Positions 17,990 to 27,278 are shown, counted from the stretch's first letter. The stretch is DNA of 64,000 nucleotides from Pleurocapsales cyanobacterium LEGE 10410 (GCA_015207195.1 JADEXJ010000012.1:1-64000); one strand, 5' to 3'. Notes: generated from the sequence alone by a model not told the origin. Program-made: numbers and translations.

Positions 17990-18207
17990 TTATTTGTATA
18001 TTTTCTGTATATTTTCGGTATATTTATTTCTTAAATGATACTCTAGAGAGTTTTTTCTGGTAACAATTCACAAAAGCTTTATATTTTAACCAGGAAAACT
18101 CTATCGAAACTTATTAAACCGATGAGGAATTAATATTTGTAGAATAAAAGATCGCTATTATTTTAGAGTATGGATTGTAAATTTCCAGAGTATTAGATTT
18201 GATCGAA

Positions 18208-18220
18208 GTAACATGGTTAC
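18208..18220. promoter_or_regulatory. inverted repeat just upstream of eboA
   Basis: GTAAC-ATG-GTTAC is a perfect 5-bp inverted repeat with a 3-bp spacer, 26 bp before the eboA start in the divergent eboA/eboB promoter region. It is similar to an NtcA site but the spacer is one base short (GTA-N7-TAC). An operator role is only a suggestion. Confidence 0.3.
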
Positions 18221-18246
18221 ATCAAACATCAACTTCAAGCTAAATC

Positions 18247-18990
18247 ATGGAAGCTAAAACCGATCCTAGAGTATCTAAAATTACTGCTTTATTACACAAC
18301 TGGTTAGAAACACGAATCTCTGTCGAGAATTTAAGCTGGTTAAAGGGCAAACAAGCAGAAATCAGACAAAAAGCAGCAGAAAAAACTTTATTTACTGCTT
18401 TTAGCGGTGTATCTCGCTATTTAGAGCCAAAAAAACTCGAATTATCCCCTGAAGAATTATCAGCAGCAAGTCTAATCGTACCAGGATGGAATCCGATTAA
18501 CTGGACTGTCGAGCAAGTCGGTCGTACTTGGTTAATTTTATCTTTTCCCCATGAAGAGCAATCTAGATATAGGGCAACTTTGGATAAAATCTGGGCAGCA
18601 GCGGATGTAGGAGAAGCGATCGCTTTGTATCAAAGTTTACCACTGTTACCTCATCCAGAAAAATTCCAACTGCGTGCTGCTGAAGGAATTCGTAGTAACA
18701 TGACCTCAGTATTCAATGCAGTTGCTTTAAACAATCCCTATCCTGCAACATATTTAGATGATTTAGCCTGGAATCAAATGGTGCTTAAGGCTCTGTTTAT
18801 CGGTAGTCCTCTTCATCCCATATATGGCTTAGAACGTCGTAATAACGAGCAATTATCCCAGATGTTAATTGACTATGCTCGCGAAAGATTAGCAGCAAAA
18901 AGAAAGGTCAATCCCGAATTATGGAAGTTAGCTGCGCCTTTTCAACCCGAAGCAGTTGCCAGTCTCGAACCACAATTTAGCAATTTATAA
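18247..18990 (+). CDS. eboA: EboA-type protein
   Basis: A 247-residue protein matching the EboA family: the helical N-terminal part is followed by GWNPINWTVEQVGRTWLIL and, near the end, NQMVLKALFIGSPLHPI with an arginine-rich tail. The family has no known catalytic activity. The gene diverges from eboB, whereas in many genomes eboA heads a single co-directional operon. No signal peptide is visible. The ebo role in precursor export is known from Nostoc; the assignment here is by sequence pattern and context. Confidence 0.85.
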   Translation: MEAKTDPRVSKITALLHNWLETRISVENLSWLKGKQAEIRQKAAEKTLFTAFSGVSRYLEPKKLELSPEELSAASLIVPGWNPINWTVEQVGRTWLILSFPHEEQSRYRATLDKIWAAADVGEAIALYQSLPLLPHPEKFQLRAAEGIRSNMTSVFNAVALNNPYPATYLDDLAWNQMVLKALFIGSPLHPIYGLERRNNEQLSQMLIDYARERLAAKRKVNPELWKLAAPFQPEAVASLEPQFSNL

Positions 18991-19131
18991 CCGAGAAGCA
19001 AAAAAATCCTTCCCATCATATCGACTATGCCCAACATTTTGTTAACGATAGAAGATTTTAGTTGGGTAGATATGGCACAATCATCAGTAATAACCAGTGA
19101 AGTTGCAAATCTGACATATTGGCGATCGCCC

Positions 19132-19668
19132 ATGAGTGATAATCTACCTATAATCTATATTTCTGCCTTATTAGTGGTCTTGGTCTTAGCAGCTATTTAC
19201 ATCCTGCGAGAAGTTATTAAAACTCGTAAGCAAGAAAGTACTTTTTCTCGCCTGCAAAATAAACTTAAACAGCAACCAGGTACTGCTGAAGAATACTATC
19301 AATTAGGTAGTTTATATCTAGATAAAAAATTATTTGTTCAATCAATATCCCTGCTCAAAAAAGCTTTAAAAGCTGATAAGAAATTACCCCAAGAAAATCA
19401 GGCCCTAATTCATAATGCTATGGGCTACGCCTATTTTGCTCAGGAACAATATGATATTTCCATTAGAGAATATAAAGAGGCTTTGAAGCTATATCCCGAA
19501 TATGTGATTGCACTAAACAATCTAGGGAACGTATATGAGAAAAAGCAGATGATTGTTAAAGCCGTAGAAACCTACAGGCAAGCTCTGGAATACGAACCTG
19601 ATAACAAAACCGCTAAGTTTCGGGTTCAATCTTTAGAAAAGCGGTTAGTTCCCTCAAAATCTCAATAA
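19132..19668 (+). CDS. ycf37: Ycf37-like TPR protein, photosystem I assembly
   Basis: Starting at the ATG at 19132 (178 aa), the protein has one N-terminal membrane helix (about residues 5-25), then a basic linker and three TPR-like repeats, including LGSLYLDKKLF, AMGYAYFAQEQYD and ALNNLGNVYEKKQM. This is the Ycf37 design; in Synechocystis Ycf37 helps assemble or stabilise photosystem I trimers. The longer frame from 19027 adds 35 poorly conserved residues, so I reject that start. eboA ends 141 bp upstream on the same strand. Confidence 0.85.
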   Translation: MSDNLPIIYISALLVVLVLAAIYILREVIKTRKQESTFSRLQNKLKQQPGTAEEYYQLGSLYLDKKLFVQSISLLKKALKADKKLPQENQALIHNAMGYAYFAQEQYDISIREYKEALKLYPEYVIALNNLGNVYEKKQMIVKAVETYRQALEYEPDNKTAKFRVQSLEKRLVPSKSQ

Positions 19669-19826
19669 ATGCTGACAAATACCGTCAGTAGGTATATACG
19701 TATTGAGTAGAACAATAACGGTAGTAGTAAGCAGTAGCAGCTTGTATATCTTACGATGTATTATCGCTACTGCTTAAAGGAAAGACATTAAAATAAAAAT
19801 GTTAATTACTACAAGAAACAAGCTAT

Positions 19827-19985
19827 ATGGACATCATTCGCATCCTCTTTTCAATATTTATACCTCCGCTGGGAGTGTTTCTTCAGGTGGGCATAGGTAA
19901 AGACTTTTGGATTAACATCCTACTTACCCTGCTAGGCTATTTTCCTGGTTTGATTCATGCTATCTATATCATTGCCAAAAAGTAA
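19827..19985 (+). CDS. YqaE/Pmp3-family small membrane protein
   Basis: A 52-residue protein beginning MDIIRILFSIFIPPLGVFLQ, with two membrane helices and a central short charged turn (GKDFWIN), ending IYIIAKK. This is the UPF0057/PMP3 signature (YqaE in bacteria), a family often linked to membrane potential and salt or cold stress. It is shorter than usual ORF cut-offs. The ATG is at 19827 and the TAA ends at 19985. It stands alone between ycf37 and the convergent Tab2-like gene. Confidence 0.88.
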   Translation: MDIIRILFSIFIPPLGVFLQVGIGKDFWINILLTLLGYFPGLIHAIYIIAKK

Positions 19986-20098
19986 AATAGTAATAGGCGA
20001 TCGCGCTAAATATTAGTCTTTCGTCTAAATTTCTCCAGTAATCAGTGGCTAATAGCTAATAGTTGCAGTCGCCCTTGATAATCTAAATCTTAGGGAAA

Positions 20099-20974
20099 TT
20101 ATTCTTTTAACAACCAAAAACCTGCAAAAGACTCAGAATTTGGGTTTGATTGAACTGCTAAAAAGTGAACGCCACGGGCTTTTTGTTTAGCTTGCTCAAA
20201 ATCTTCTGCTTGTCTGACAGTATCTTGATTAGTTAAATTAACCAGTGTCCAACTATCGCTTAACCCAGTTTCCAGGCACAATTGGGGACGTTGCGACTTT
20301 TCTAACTGAAGATATCCCATTTCTAGCCCAGACATCCAGGCTGCTAGAGGCGTAGCGCGGGGTGAATAAATAATCAAGCCAGGAATAATTGTATCTGGAG
20401 TTATGTCTAGCAGAGACAGAGCAAAAGATTCTTCAAAAGCAATATCCCATTCCTTCATGTCATCAAAGTCAGTCGCCGTCAAGCTGACAAAAAGCCATTT
20501 ATCTCCGCGATCGCCCTTGACGGCATCAGGTAGAGGAATCGGGTTCAAAGGCGGATATTTTACTGAGGCCGAGCTAGCAGTTTTGAGATCGTATCCTTCT
20601 TCCTGGGGATAGAAATTTTCTAATCTGTTCTCGATCCACTGTTTAAGAGCATAGGTACGACGGCTAGGAACAGGATTAACTCCAGCATCTTCACAGGCTT
20701 TGATAATCATATTATTCATCTGTCGGCGAAAAAAGCGAACTTTTTTGGGCGTGGTTTCCGCTTCGGCGATCGCTTGTTCGATAGCTGTTCTCAACCATAC
20801 AGAGTTGACAGTTTTGCTGGAGCAATATTGAGAATATTTAAATAGACTGTCAGGCGATCGCTCTATACTATTAGGACTCTCGCAAATCAGCACTTCCCAG
20901 AGCTTTTTACCATCTTGGTCTAAAACTGGACGTGAATAAAAATCTAATTCCCAAACTGTATTGCTCATATCCAC
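20099..20974 (-). CDS. Tab2/Atab2-family RNA-binding protein
   Basis: A 291-residue protein with the family hallmarks VWELDFYSRPVLDQDGKKLWE at the N-terminus, RFFRRQMNNMI in the middle and the C-terminal GFWLLKE. Plant and algal relatives (Tab2, Atab2) are needed for translation of photosystem I mRNA such as psaB; the cyanobacterial role is less clear. The start is M1 or M3 (MSNTVWEL). It lies close to ycf37, another photosystem I factor, but on the opposite strand. Confidence 0.88.
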   Translation of the reverse strand: MDMSNTVWELDFYSRPVLDQDGKKLWEVLICESPNSIERSPDSLFKYSQYCSSKTVNSVWLRTAIEQAIAEAETTPKKVRFFRRQMNNMIIKACEDAGVNPVPSRRTYALKQWIENRLENFYPQEEGYDLKTASSASVKYPPLNPIPLPDAVKGDRGDKWLFVSLTATDFDDMKEWDIAFEESFALSLLDITPDTIIPGLIIYSPRATPLAAWMSGLEMGYLQLEKSQRPQLCLETGLSDSWTLVNLTNQDTVRQAEDFEQAKQKARGVHFLAVQSNPNSESFAGFWLLKE

Positions 20975-21248
20975 CGTTTGACTGTATAAGTATTAAAAAA
21001 AAGCTTAAAGCTGTAGGCTAAGAGATTTTAATCCTTTGATTTTGCTAAATGCCTTTGTAGATCTTTAAAGATATCAAAGACTTACCGCCACCAAGAGTAA
21101 TAATATTCTCTTAAAAAAGATTGCTTATGCTTATTAAGTTATTTTCTCAGTTTATTAGAAAACATAGCACTGCCGATCCCTTCTCTAATCGAGAATGATG
21201 AATCACAACCTCAAACAATAAATCTAGTTTCTGTCGAGTTACCAAAAA

Positions 21249-21857
21249 ATGATCGATCTTTATACTTTCACAACTCCCAATGGTCGCAAAGCCTCTATCA
21301 TGCTAGAAGAAGTGGGGCTAGATTATACAGTTCACACCATAGATATTACTAAAGGCGAACAGTTTACCCCTGAGTTTGTGTCAATTAACCCGAATAGTAA
21401 GATTCCTGCTATTGTAGACCACGATGCCGATCTTACCGTATTTGAATCGGGAGCAATCTTGATCTACCTGGCAGAAAAGACGGAAAAATTGCTGGCAACT
21501 CAACCAAAACAGCGTTTTCAGACAATCGAGTGGCTAATGTTTCAGATGGGTAGCATTGGACCAATGTTCGGACAATATAATCATTTTAATAAGGCTGCTA
21601 ATGAGAAAATTCCCTATGCGATCGCCCGTTACCACCAAGAAACATTAAGACTATATGACGTTCTCAATACCCAGTTGGGTAAGGCAGAATACGTCAGTGG
21701 CAACGATTATACTATTGCCGATATTGCTATCTATCCTTGGATTGCAGCTTATCAATTTATGGAATTAAGCTTAGAAGAATATCCCGAACTCAAACGCTGG
21801 TATGAAACTATTAAACAACGTCCAGCCGTAGATAGAGGGATGAATATACCCAGCTAA
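21249..21857 (+). CDS. glutathione S-transferase family protein
   Basis: A 202-residue cytosolic GST of the YfcG/Ure2-like group. The thioredoxin-like N-terminal domain opens MIDLYTFTTPNGRKASIML and contains the glutathione-binding segment NSKIPAI and ESGAILIYLAEK; the all-helical C-terminal domain includes YTIADIAIYPWI. It likely acts as a glutathione-dependent disulfide reductase or detoxifying enzyme. Substrate cannot be told. It appears monocistronic. Confidence 0.9.
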   Translation: MIDLYTFTTPNGRKASIMLEEVGLDYTVHTIDITKGEQFTPEFVSINPNSKIPAIVDHDADLTVFESGAILIYLAEKTEKLLATQPKQRFQTIEWLMFQMGSIGPMFGQYNHFNKAANEKIPYAIARYHQETLRLYDVLNTQLGKAEYVSGNDYTIADIAIYPWIAAYQFMELSLEEYPELKRWYETIKQRPAVDRGMNIPS

Positions 21858-22066
21858 CTATAATTCAATTATTGCTCCCATATTGACACTACAAATTAGT
21901 TGAGGTTGGTTCAAAGTTCCGACAGTCTCCCTCGGCTTTGCGGTAACAAATATGCAGGTATTTTATATTAGGGGATAAAATTCAGTATTTAGTAAATTTG
22001 TCAAGGGTTCAGATCGATATACCTGTGGCAAGATTAAGTTGAACTGTTTTTGATTGATAGAACACC

Positions 22067-22750
22067 ATGACTCAGCCTTTTTACTTTTCCGATGGTTCAC
22101 CAGCTCATAATGCCAATGAGTTATTGGAGCTATGCCAGCAACACCCCGACGAAGCAACTAGCTTTTTAGTCAGACAAGACTTAGAAAAATGGCTGGCATA
22201 TATTGGTAGTTACGAGCTTGCTGAATGTGCAGCTAATGCCCGTCAAACTGAATCAGAAGACCGTCAAAAATTAGAAGAATTTTTGAACAGATCCTACAGC
22301 ATAACTTCATCAAAACCCGTACCTGCTGCTGTGAGCGAGATGCAAAATAGCGACATGGTTACAAAAATAACTTCAAATGAGAACCTAGAAGAAATAACCA
22401 AAGCCGAAAATATTATATCCTCACCCCCAGAAGAAACTAGTGAATCCGTTGTTGACGACAGTAAAGACGTGGCAGTAGCAGAATCTGCTTTAATTGACAA
22501 CGAAGCAGAGACATCTACAGCAGAAGAATTAGCACCCGCCAGGGAAACTAATGAATCCGTTGTTGACGAGAGTAAAGACTTGGCAGTAGCCGAATCTGCT
22601 TTGAAGGGAAATAGCGAAGACTCGACTTCAACAGCAACCGCAAAACCATCCAAGCAAACGGCAGGGGAGTCCTCAACCGAAGAAAAGCTCAGTTTTTTCC
22701 AGGTAATTGCCAAATTTATCGTGAAAATACTCTATCGCAACAAAGCGTAG
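22067..22750 (+). CDS. hypothetical acidic protein with internal repeat
   Basis: 227 residues that I do not assign to a named family. The N-terminal 75 residues are compact and look folded (YFSDGSPAHNANELLELC... DLEKWLAYIGSYELAECAANAR). The middle is acidic and disordered-looking and carries a duplicated segment: ESVVDDSKDVAVAESAL (about 126) and ESVVDESKDLAVAESAL (about 167). The last 20 residues are hydrophobic and basic (FFQVIAKFIVKILYRNK), which suggests membrane or partner binding. A hairpin with GTGGGCA/TGCCCAC arms follows the stop (22756-22802). Confidence 0.65.
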   Translation: MTQPFYFSDGSPAHNANELLELCQQHPDEATSFLVRQDLEKWLAYIGSYELAECAANARQTESEDRQKLEEFLNRSYSITSSKPVPAAVSEMQNSDMVTKITSNENLEEITKAENIISSPPEETSESVVDDSKDVAVAESALIDNEAETSTAEELAPARETNESVVDESKDLAVAESALKGNSEDSTSTATAKPSKQTAGESSTEEKLSFFQVIAKFIVKILYRNKA

Positions 22751-22755
22751 TCTCA

Positions 22756-22802
22756 GTGGGCAGATTATAGATATTTATAATTTATCTTTATAATTTGCCC
22801 AC
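22756..22802. terminator. hairpin after the acidic protein gene
   Basis: GTGGGCA (22756-22762) pairs with TGCCCAC (22796-22802), and flanking ATTATA/TATAAT sequence extends the stem. There is no run of T after it, so termination is likely but not certain. Confidence 0.4.
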
Positions 22803-22956
22803 CCAATACCAATAATAGATAAGTATTGATAAAAGTTATTTAAAACTAGCCCTAAATTGGCGCAAGTCCCTCAACCCTTGATCGATCGACAACTAACGAT
22901 TAACCACTAACCACCATCACCAATTAAGCTAGGAATATCAACTGAAATGACTACAA

Positions 22957-24921
22957 TTACTCAGTTGCTGGGTCTTCAATACTTCTTTCTAATTCAACAT
23001 AGGGAACAAGCCAAACTACATCGTAAGGCTGCAAAACTAGGAATAGTTTTTGCTGCTGAACTCTCCAACCTCTATTGCCAATTAGATCGTACCAATAGTT
23101 GTTATCTAAAATAGTATCTGCGATCAATTTTAGACTTTTTAGTTCGGCTAAAGGAATTTCTAGTTGACAAATTTGGTTCGAGACATTGGTTACAGTCAGA
23201 ATATGTTCCTTTCCTCCTGGTGCAATTCTCAAAACCACAAAGCATTTGTCAGATAGAGTTAAGATTTGCTGTTCTCCTTGAGGATGAAAAGCCCGTTGTT
23301 GTACTCGGATTTCTAGTAGTTTACCCAAAGCCTGAGTTAGCCGAGATACCTTGGAATTAGGTAATTTTAACTTCTTGTCCAAGACGGTTTCAGAAATTAT
23401 CTGACGATTAATATCTCGCTTGGACTTGGTTTTAATTACCGTATCCACATCGTTAGAAGTGCCAATTAAGCCATGTAGATAAATACCTGGTACACCTTTG
23501 AGGACTAAAGCCAGACTACGGGAAGCAACAAAACGTTTGATTTGGACTGCTAATGGCTCATTACCACTATCCAGATTTAAGGCACTAAACCATGTAGTAT
23601 TGATTTCATAGGGTTCGTCTTCGCCTCCTGCACCCGTACGATAGGAAACAAATGCACCATGTTCTCTGGCTCTAGTAATCAAGTACTGGATGTCTTGGGA
23701 TGACAGAATATTTTTAACGCCCATCAAGCCAATACCATCATGAGTATCCAATATATTGAGATAAGTACAGCTTTGGGAAGGAAATTCAAGTTGTTGCGCC
23801 CACTGCGCCAAAACGGTTGTATCCTCACGGTAAAAAGTATGTAGCACCAAGGGAGGCAAGGCAAAATTATAGACCATTTGCGCTTCGTCATGCCCGTTGC
23901 CAAAGTAAGCAATATTCTGTTTGTGAGGAATGTTGGTTTCTGTAATCAGAGCCACCCCAGGCGCAACCACATCAAAAAGATCGCGAAATAGCTTGATCGT
24001 TTCGTGGGTTTGTTTGAGATTGGCACAAGAAGTACCAGGAATTTGCCATAAATAAGTAACAGCGTCCAGACGAATTAAATCTGCTCCGCGTCGCACATAA
24101 AGTAACAGAGTTTCAATCACCCACAGCAACACCTTAGGATTACGGTAATTCAAATCAATTTGATCGGCAGAAAAGGTAGTCCAAACCCAGATTGGTCCGT
24201 TAATGCTTTGAAACTTGGTCAAAACATTGCTAGTACGGGGACGCAAGATCATTTGACGATCTTCTGGACTCAATTCATCAGGAGAATGGTAAACCGTAGC
24301 AATGTCTTGATATTCAGGACTGCCATTCAACAATTTTTGAAAAGCTTTGCTCTTTGATGAAGTATGGTTACACACCGCATCAAACATTAATTGATATGAG
24401 TCGCCAATTCGGGCAATATCTTGCCAAGAACCCAACTTGGGATCTACTGCCCGAAAATCCATCACGGAAAACCCACGGTCTGAGGAGTAGGGAAAAAAGG
24501 GCAGGATATGTAGAGTGTTGATTGCTTTTTTGAATCCTGGTACTTGCTCCAAAATATGTACCAAGCTGGCTAGAGGAGAAGAATTTTCGCTGCGAAGGAG
24601 ATCGCCATAGGTAATTAAAATAACATCCTGTTCGGTAAAGCGGTTAACGGGGTCAAAATTATTTTCCGCTTCAATCTTGGCTGGGGGTTTATGAGCGTAA
24701 TAGACCTTGAGAACGCGCTCTAGTTCGGGTAAATATTGTTCAGCCTCAGTTTCTCCATATAAAAAGCACAAACGGTTAAAGATTTTTTGGCGGGCTTGGG
24801 GAGAAATTTCTAATAGTGGTCGATTATAATCGGGATATTCGTCATGACGGATCCTTGTCCCTTTTTTTGTTTGGTGAACTTGTTCTGGAGAGGGGACACT
24901 AATTTTCTGCCTAGCAATCAT
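22957..24921 (-). CDS. GH13 sugar phosphorylase, probably glucosylglycerate phosphorylase
   Basis: A 654-residue retaining glycoside phosphorylase of the sucrose-phosphorylase branch of GH13. Conserved regions: DAVCNH (181-186), nucleophile D286 in LIRLDAV, acid/base E328 in ITETN, and the stabiliser D395 in LDTHDG. The related family in Meiothermus and E. coli (YcjM) splits glucosylglycerate with phosphate to glucose 1-phosphate and glycerate. The divergent gpgP-gpgS genes next door make glucosylglycerate, which favours that substrate over sucrose. The protein is somewhat longer than typical members. Confidence 0.8.
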   Translation of the reverse strand: MIARQKISVPSPEQVHQTKKGTRIRHDEYPDYNRPLLEISPQARQKIFNRLCFLYGETEAEQYLPELERVLKVYYAHKPPAKIEAENNFDPVNRFTEQDVILITYGDLLRSENSSPLASLVHILEQVPGFKKAINTLHILPFFPYSSDRGFSVMDFRAVDPKLGSWQDIARIGDSYQLMFDAVCNHTSSKSKAFQKLLNGSPEYQDIATVYHSPDELSPEDRQMILRPRTSNVLTKFQSINGPIWVWTTFSADQIDLNYRNPKVLLWVIETLLLYVRRGADLIRLDAVTYLWQIPGTSCANLKQTHETIKLFRDLFDVVAPGVALITETNIPHKQNIAYFGNGHDEAQMVYNFALPPLVLHTFYREDTTVLAQWAQQLEFPSQSCTYLNILDTHDGIGLMGVKNILSSQDIQYLITRAREHGAFVSYRTGAGGEDEPYEINTTWFSALNLDSGNEPLAVQIKRFVASRSLALVLKGVPGIYLHGLIGTSNDVDTVIKTKSKRDINRQIISETVLDKKLKLPNSKVSRLTQALGKLLEIRVQQRAFHPQGEQQILTLSDKCFVVLRIAPGGKEHILTVTNVSNQICQLEIPLAELKSLKLIADTILDNNYWYDLIGNRGWRVQQQKLFLVLQPYDVVWLVPYVELERSIEDPATE

Positions 24922-25110
24922 GCTTTTCGTTGTCTATTGATTTGATTAGAGCTAAAATTTTTTCGGGGAAAACTGCAATTTATCTCGATTCCAGGGTTTT
25001 GACAAGATGTTTTAAGTAAATTTTTTACTATTCCAGGGGAAAACGAATTTTTTTGGAGGGGGGATTGGGAATGGGCAGATGGGGAAGAAATAATATCATT
25101 TATCTTTACC

Positions 25111-25131
25111 ACTAACTACTAACTACTAACT
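25111..25131. repeat. heptamer tandem repeat (ACTAACT)x3
   Basis: Three perfect copies of ACTAACT between the phosphorylase and gpgP, about 70 bp before the gpgP start. The same heptamer in the opposite orientation flanks gpgS at 27245-27272. Confidence 0.85.
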
Positions 25132-25200
25132 CTCATATCTGAATATAGGTTTCGTGATATAACTGGATTTAAAAAAATTGAAGCTGAGATGAGATGATTC

Positions 25201-25995
25201 ATGAAGTATGTTGTTGTCACTGACTTAGATGGAACTCTATTAGACCACCAAACATACAAATTTACTCCTGCTTTAAAGGCGATCGCCCAATTACAACAGC
25301 AGAATATACCGATTGTTCTCAATTCTAGTAAAACTCAGGCAGAAATCTTGGAAATTCGCCACGAACTAGACAATCAAGAACCTTTCGTCTGTGAAAATGG
25401 CGGAGTCGTTTGTGGTATTAGTCCCGAATCAAGGATGTCTGAGAACAGCCAAGAAACTAAAATTTATCTAGGGATACCTAGAGCAGAATTTCTTCCCGAT
25501 GTAAGGAAAATTAGGCAAAAGCTGCAACTACGCTGTCAGGGATTTGCCGAATCTTCAGTAACTGAAATTATGCAATGGACGGGTCTGAGCATCTCAAATG
25601 TTCAAAAAGCAATGCAGCGAGAAGCTACAGAACCTTTGTACTGGCAGGATACAGAACTAGCATTAAATAATTTCCAACAAGAGCTAGAGAACATAAAATT
25701 AAAGTGTGTTAGGGGTGGACGATTTCATCACGTAATGGGTTTATTCGACAAGGCTAGCTGTTTACCACAACTCAAAGCCTACTATTCCCAACGCTGGCAA
25801 GAAAAAATAGGAATTGTTGCTCTAGGAGATAGCCCTAACGATCTGCCGATGTTAGAACAAGCTGATTATGCAATTGTCATCCCTTCTATAAAAGGTAGCT
25901 TAAAACCCAATCGCGATGATATTTTTTTTGCTACTAAACCAGGTCCTTCTGGCTGGCAAGAGGGCATAGATTTTTTCTTGAACAGAGCATTATAA
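25201..25995 (+). CDS. gpgP: HAD phosphatase, probable glucosyl-3-phosphoglycerate phosphatase
   Basis: A 264-residue HAD-IIB phosphatase of the mannosyl-3-phosphoglycerate phosphatase type. The nucleophile motif is VVTDLDGTLLD with D8 and D10, followed by the cap domain (about 85-190) and GDSPNDLPML near 219. It removes phosphate from glucosyl-3-phosphoglycerate to give glucosylglycerate. Family members accept both glucosyl and mannosyl substrates; the neighbouring synthase (39 bp downstream) points to the glucosyl one. Likely co-transcribed with gpgS. Confidence 0.85.
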   Translation: MKYVVVTDLDGTLLDHQTYKFTPALKAIAQLQQQNIPIVLNSSKTQAEILEIRHELDNQEPFVCENGGVVCGISPESRMSENSQETKIYLGIPRAEFLPDVRKIRQKLQLRCQGFAESSVTEIMQWTGLSISNVQKAMQREATEPLYWQDTELALNNFQQELENIKLKCVRGGRFHHVMGLFDKASCLPQLKAYYSQRWQEKIGIVALGDSPNDLPMLEQADYAIVIPSIKGSLKPNRDDIFFATKPGPSGWQEGIDFFLNRAL

Positions 25996-26034
25996 ATACT
26001 GCTAATTAATAATCGGGCTACCAAGAGGTAAAAA

Positions 26035-27243
26035 ATGGCTGACTTTCTTCAAAACGGTGAAATAACAACTCTCCATGATTTACACAACCGCTCTATTGAA
26101 TCTCTAGAAGCAGAATTACTAGATATATCTCAGGCGACACCCATGGCTTTAGTTCTTCCCTGTCTCTTTTCGGAGCTAGAAGGAGCAGCCTTGGGTAACA
26201 TTGTAGAACAGCTTGCTGGAGTAAAATATTTAGCTCAAATTATTATTGGTTTGGATCGAGCTACAGAAGCGCAGTTTGAATATGCCAAAACATATTTTGC
26301 CCGATTACCTCAAAAACACAAAATCTTGTGGAATGATGGTTTTCGGATGCAGGAGGTACACCAGTTATTACAGCAAGAAGGTTTAGCACCTAGCGAACGG
26401 GGCAAAGGATGTAACGTCTGGTACTGTATGGGTTATTTTCTTGCCTCTGACACGGCTAAGATTCTAGCTTTACATGATTGCGATATTTTGACCTACGAAA
26501 AAGGATTATTAGCCAGATTGTTGTATCCAGTAGCCAACCCGAAATTTCAGTTTAAGTTTTGCAAAGGCTATTACTATCGTCAGGCGAACAACAAATTAAA
26601 CGGGAGGGTAATGCGTCTTTTAGTTACCCCCTTAGTGCGAACCCTCAAAGATATTCTCAAGGATAATCCTTTTTTAGACTATGTTGACAGCTTTCGCTAT
26701 CCGCTGTCGGGAGAGTTTTCTATGGTGAACGAGGTGGTCAATAATATTCGCATCCCCTATGATTGGGGGTTAGAAATCGGCGTGCTGCACGATGTTTATC
26801 GCAACTACAATCTGAATAAAATTTGTCAGGTAGATATTGCCAACGCCTACGATCATAAACATCAGGAACTTTCCCCCCAAGATCGCGATCGCGGTTTATC
26901 TAAAATGTCCATTGATATTTGTAAGGCTTTATTTCGCAAAATGGCGACCGATGGACAGGTATTTTCCCAAGAGATTTTTAGAACTATCAAGGCTGCTTAT
27001 TATCGCACTGCTCTCGATTACGTCGAACGCTACCATAGTGATGCGATTATGAATGGACTAACCCTAGATCGGCATAATGAAGAAAAGGCGATCGAAGTTT
27101 TTTCTAAATCGATTATTTATGCTGGCAACGCTTTTTTACAAAATCCTGAAATGACCCCCATGATTCCCAGTTGGAATCGAGTAATTAGTGCTGACGCTAA
27201 TATATTGCAAAAAATTTATGATGCAGTAGAGGCAGATAATTGA
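26035..27243 (+). CDS. gpgS: glucosyl-3-phosphoglycerate synthase (GT81)
   Basis: A 402-residue glycosyltransferase that joins glucose from NDP-glucose to 3-phosphoglycerate. It has the donor-metal DxD-type motif in LHDCDI (D148-D150) and a RGKGCNVWYCMGY segment that matches the GpgS family (GT81) and bacterial homologues. An AAGAGG ribosome-binding site lies shortly before the ATG. Together with gpgP it forms the two-step route to glucosylglycerate, a compatible solute used under salt or nitrogen stress. No other pathway gene interrupts the pair. Confidence 0.9.
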   Translation: MADFLQNGEITTLHDLHNRSIESLEAELLDISQATPMALVLPCLFSELEGAALGNIVEQLAGVKYLAQIIIGLDRATEAQFEYAKTYFARLPQKHKILWNDGFRMQEVHQLLQQEGLAPSERGKGCNVWYCMGYFLASDTAKILALHDCDILTYEKGLLARLLYPVANPKFQFKFCKGYYYRQANNKLNGRVMRLLVTPLVRTLKDILKDNPFLDYVDSFRYPLSGEFSMVNEVVNNIRIPYDWGLEIGVLHDVYRNYNLNKICQVDIANAYDHKHQELSPQDRDRGLSKMSIDICKALFRKMATDGQVFSQEIFRTIKAAYYRTALDYVERYHSDAIMNGLTLDRHNEEKAIEVFSKSIIYAGNAFLQNPEMTPMIPSWNRVISADANILQKIYDAVEADN

Positions 27244-27244
27244 G

Positions 27245-27272
27245 AGTTAGTAGTTAGTAGTTAGTAGTTAGT
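27245..27272. repeat. heptamer tandem repeat (AGTTAGT)x4
   Basis: Four perfect copies of AGTTAGT directly after the gpgS stop. This is the reverse complement of the ACTAACT array at 25111-25131, so the gpgP-gpgS pair is bracketed by inverted arrays. Confidence 0.9.
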
Positions 27273-27278
27273 GGTAGA

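Noticed and set aside
18208-18220. NtcA site for eboA
   Set aside because: The spacer between GTA and TAC is seven bases instead of eight, so it does not meet the consensus; kept only as an inverted repeat.
22294-22713. 139-codon frame antisense to the acidic repeat protein
   Set aside because: A mirror of the repetitive acidic codons; the plus-strand frame is the coherent one.
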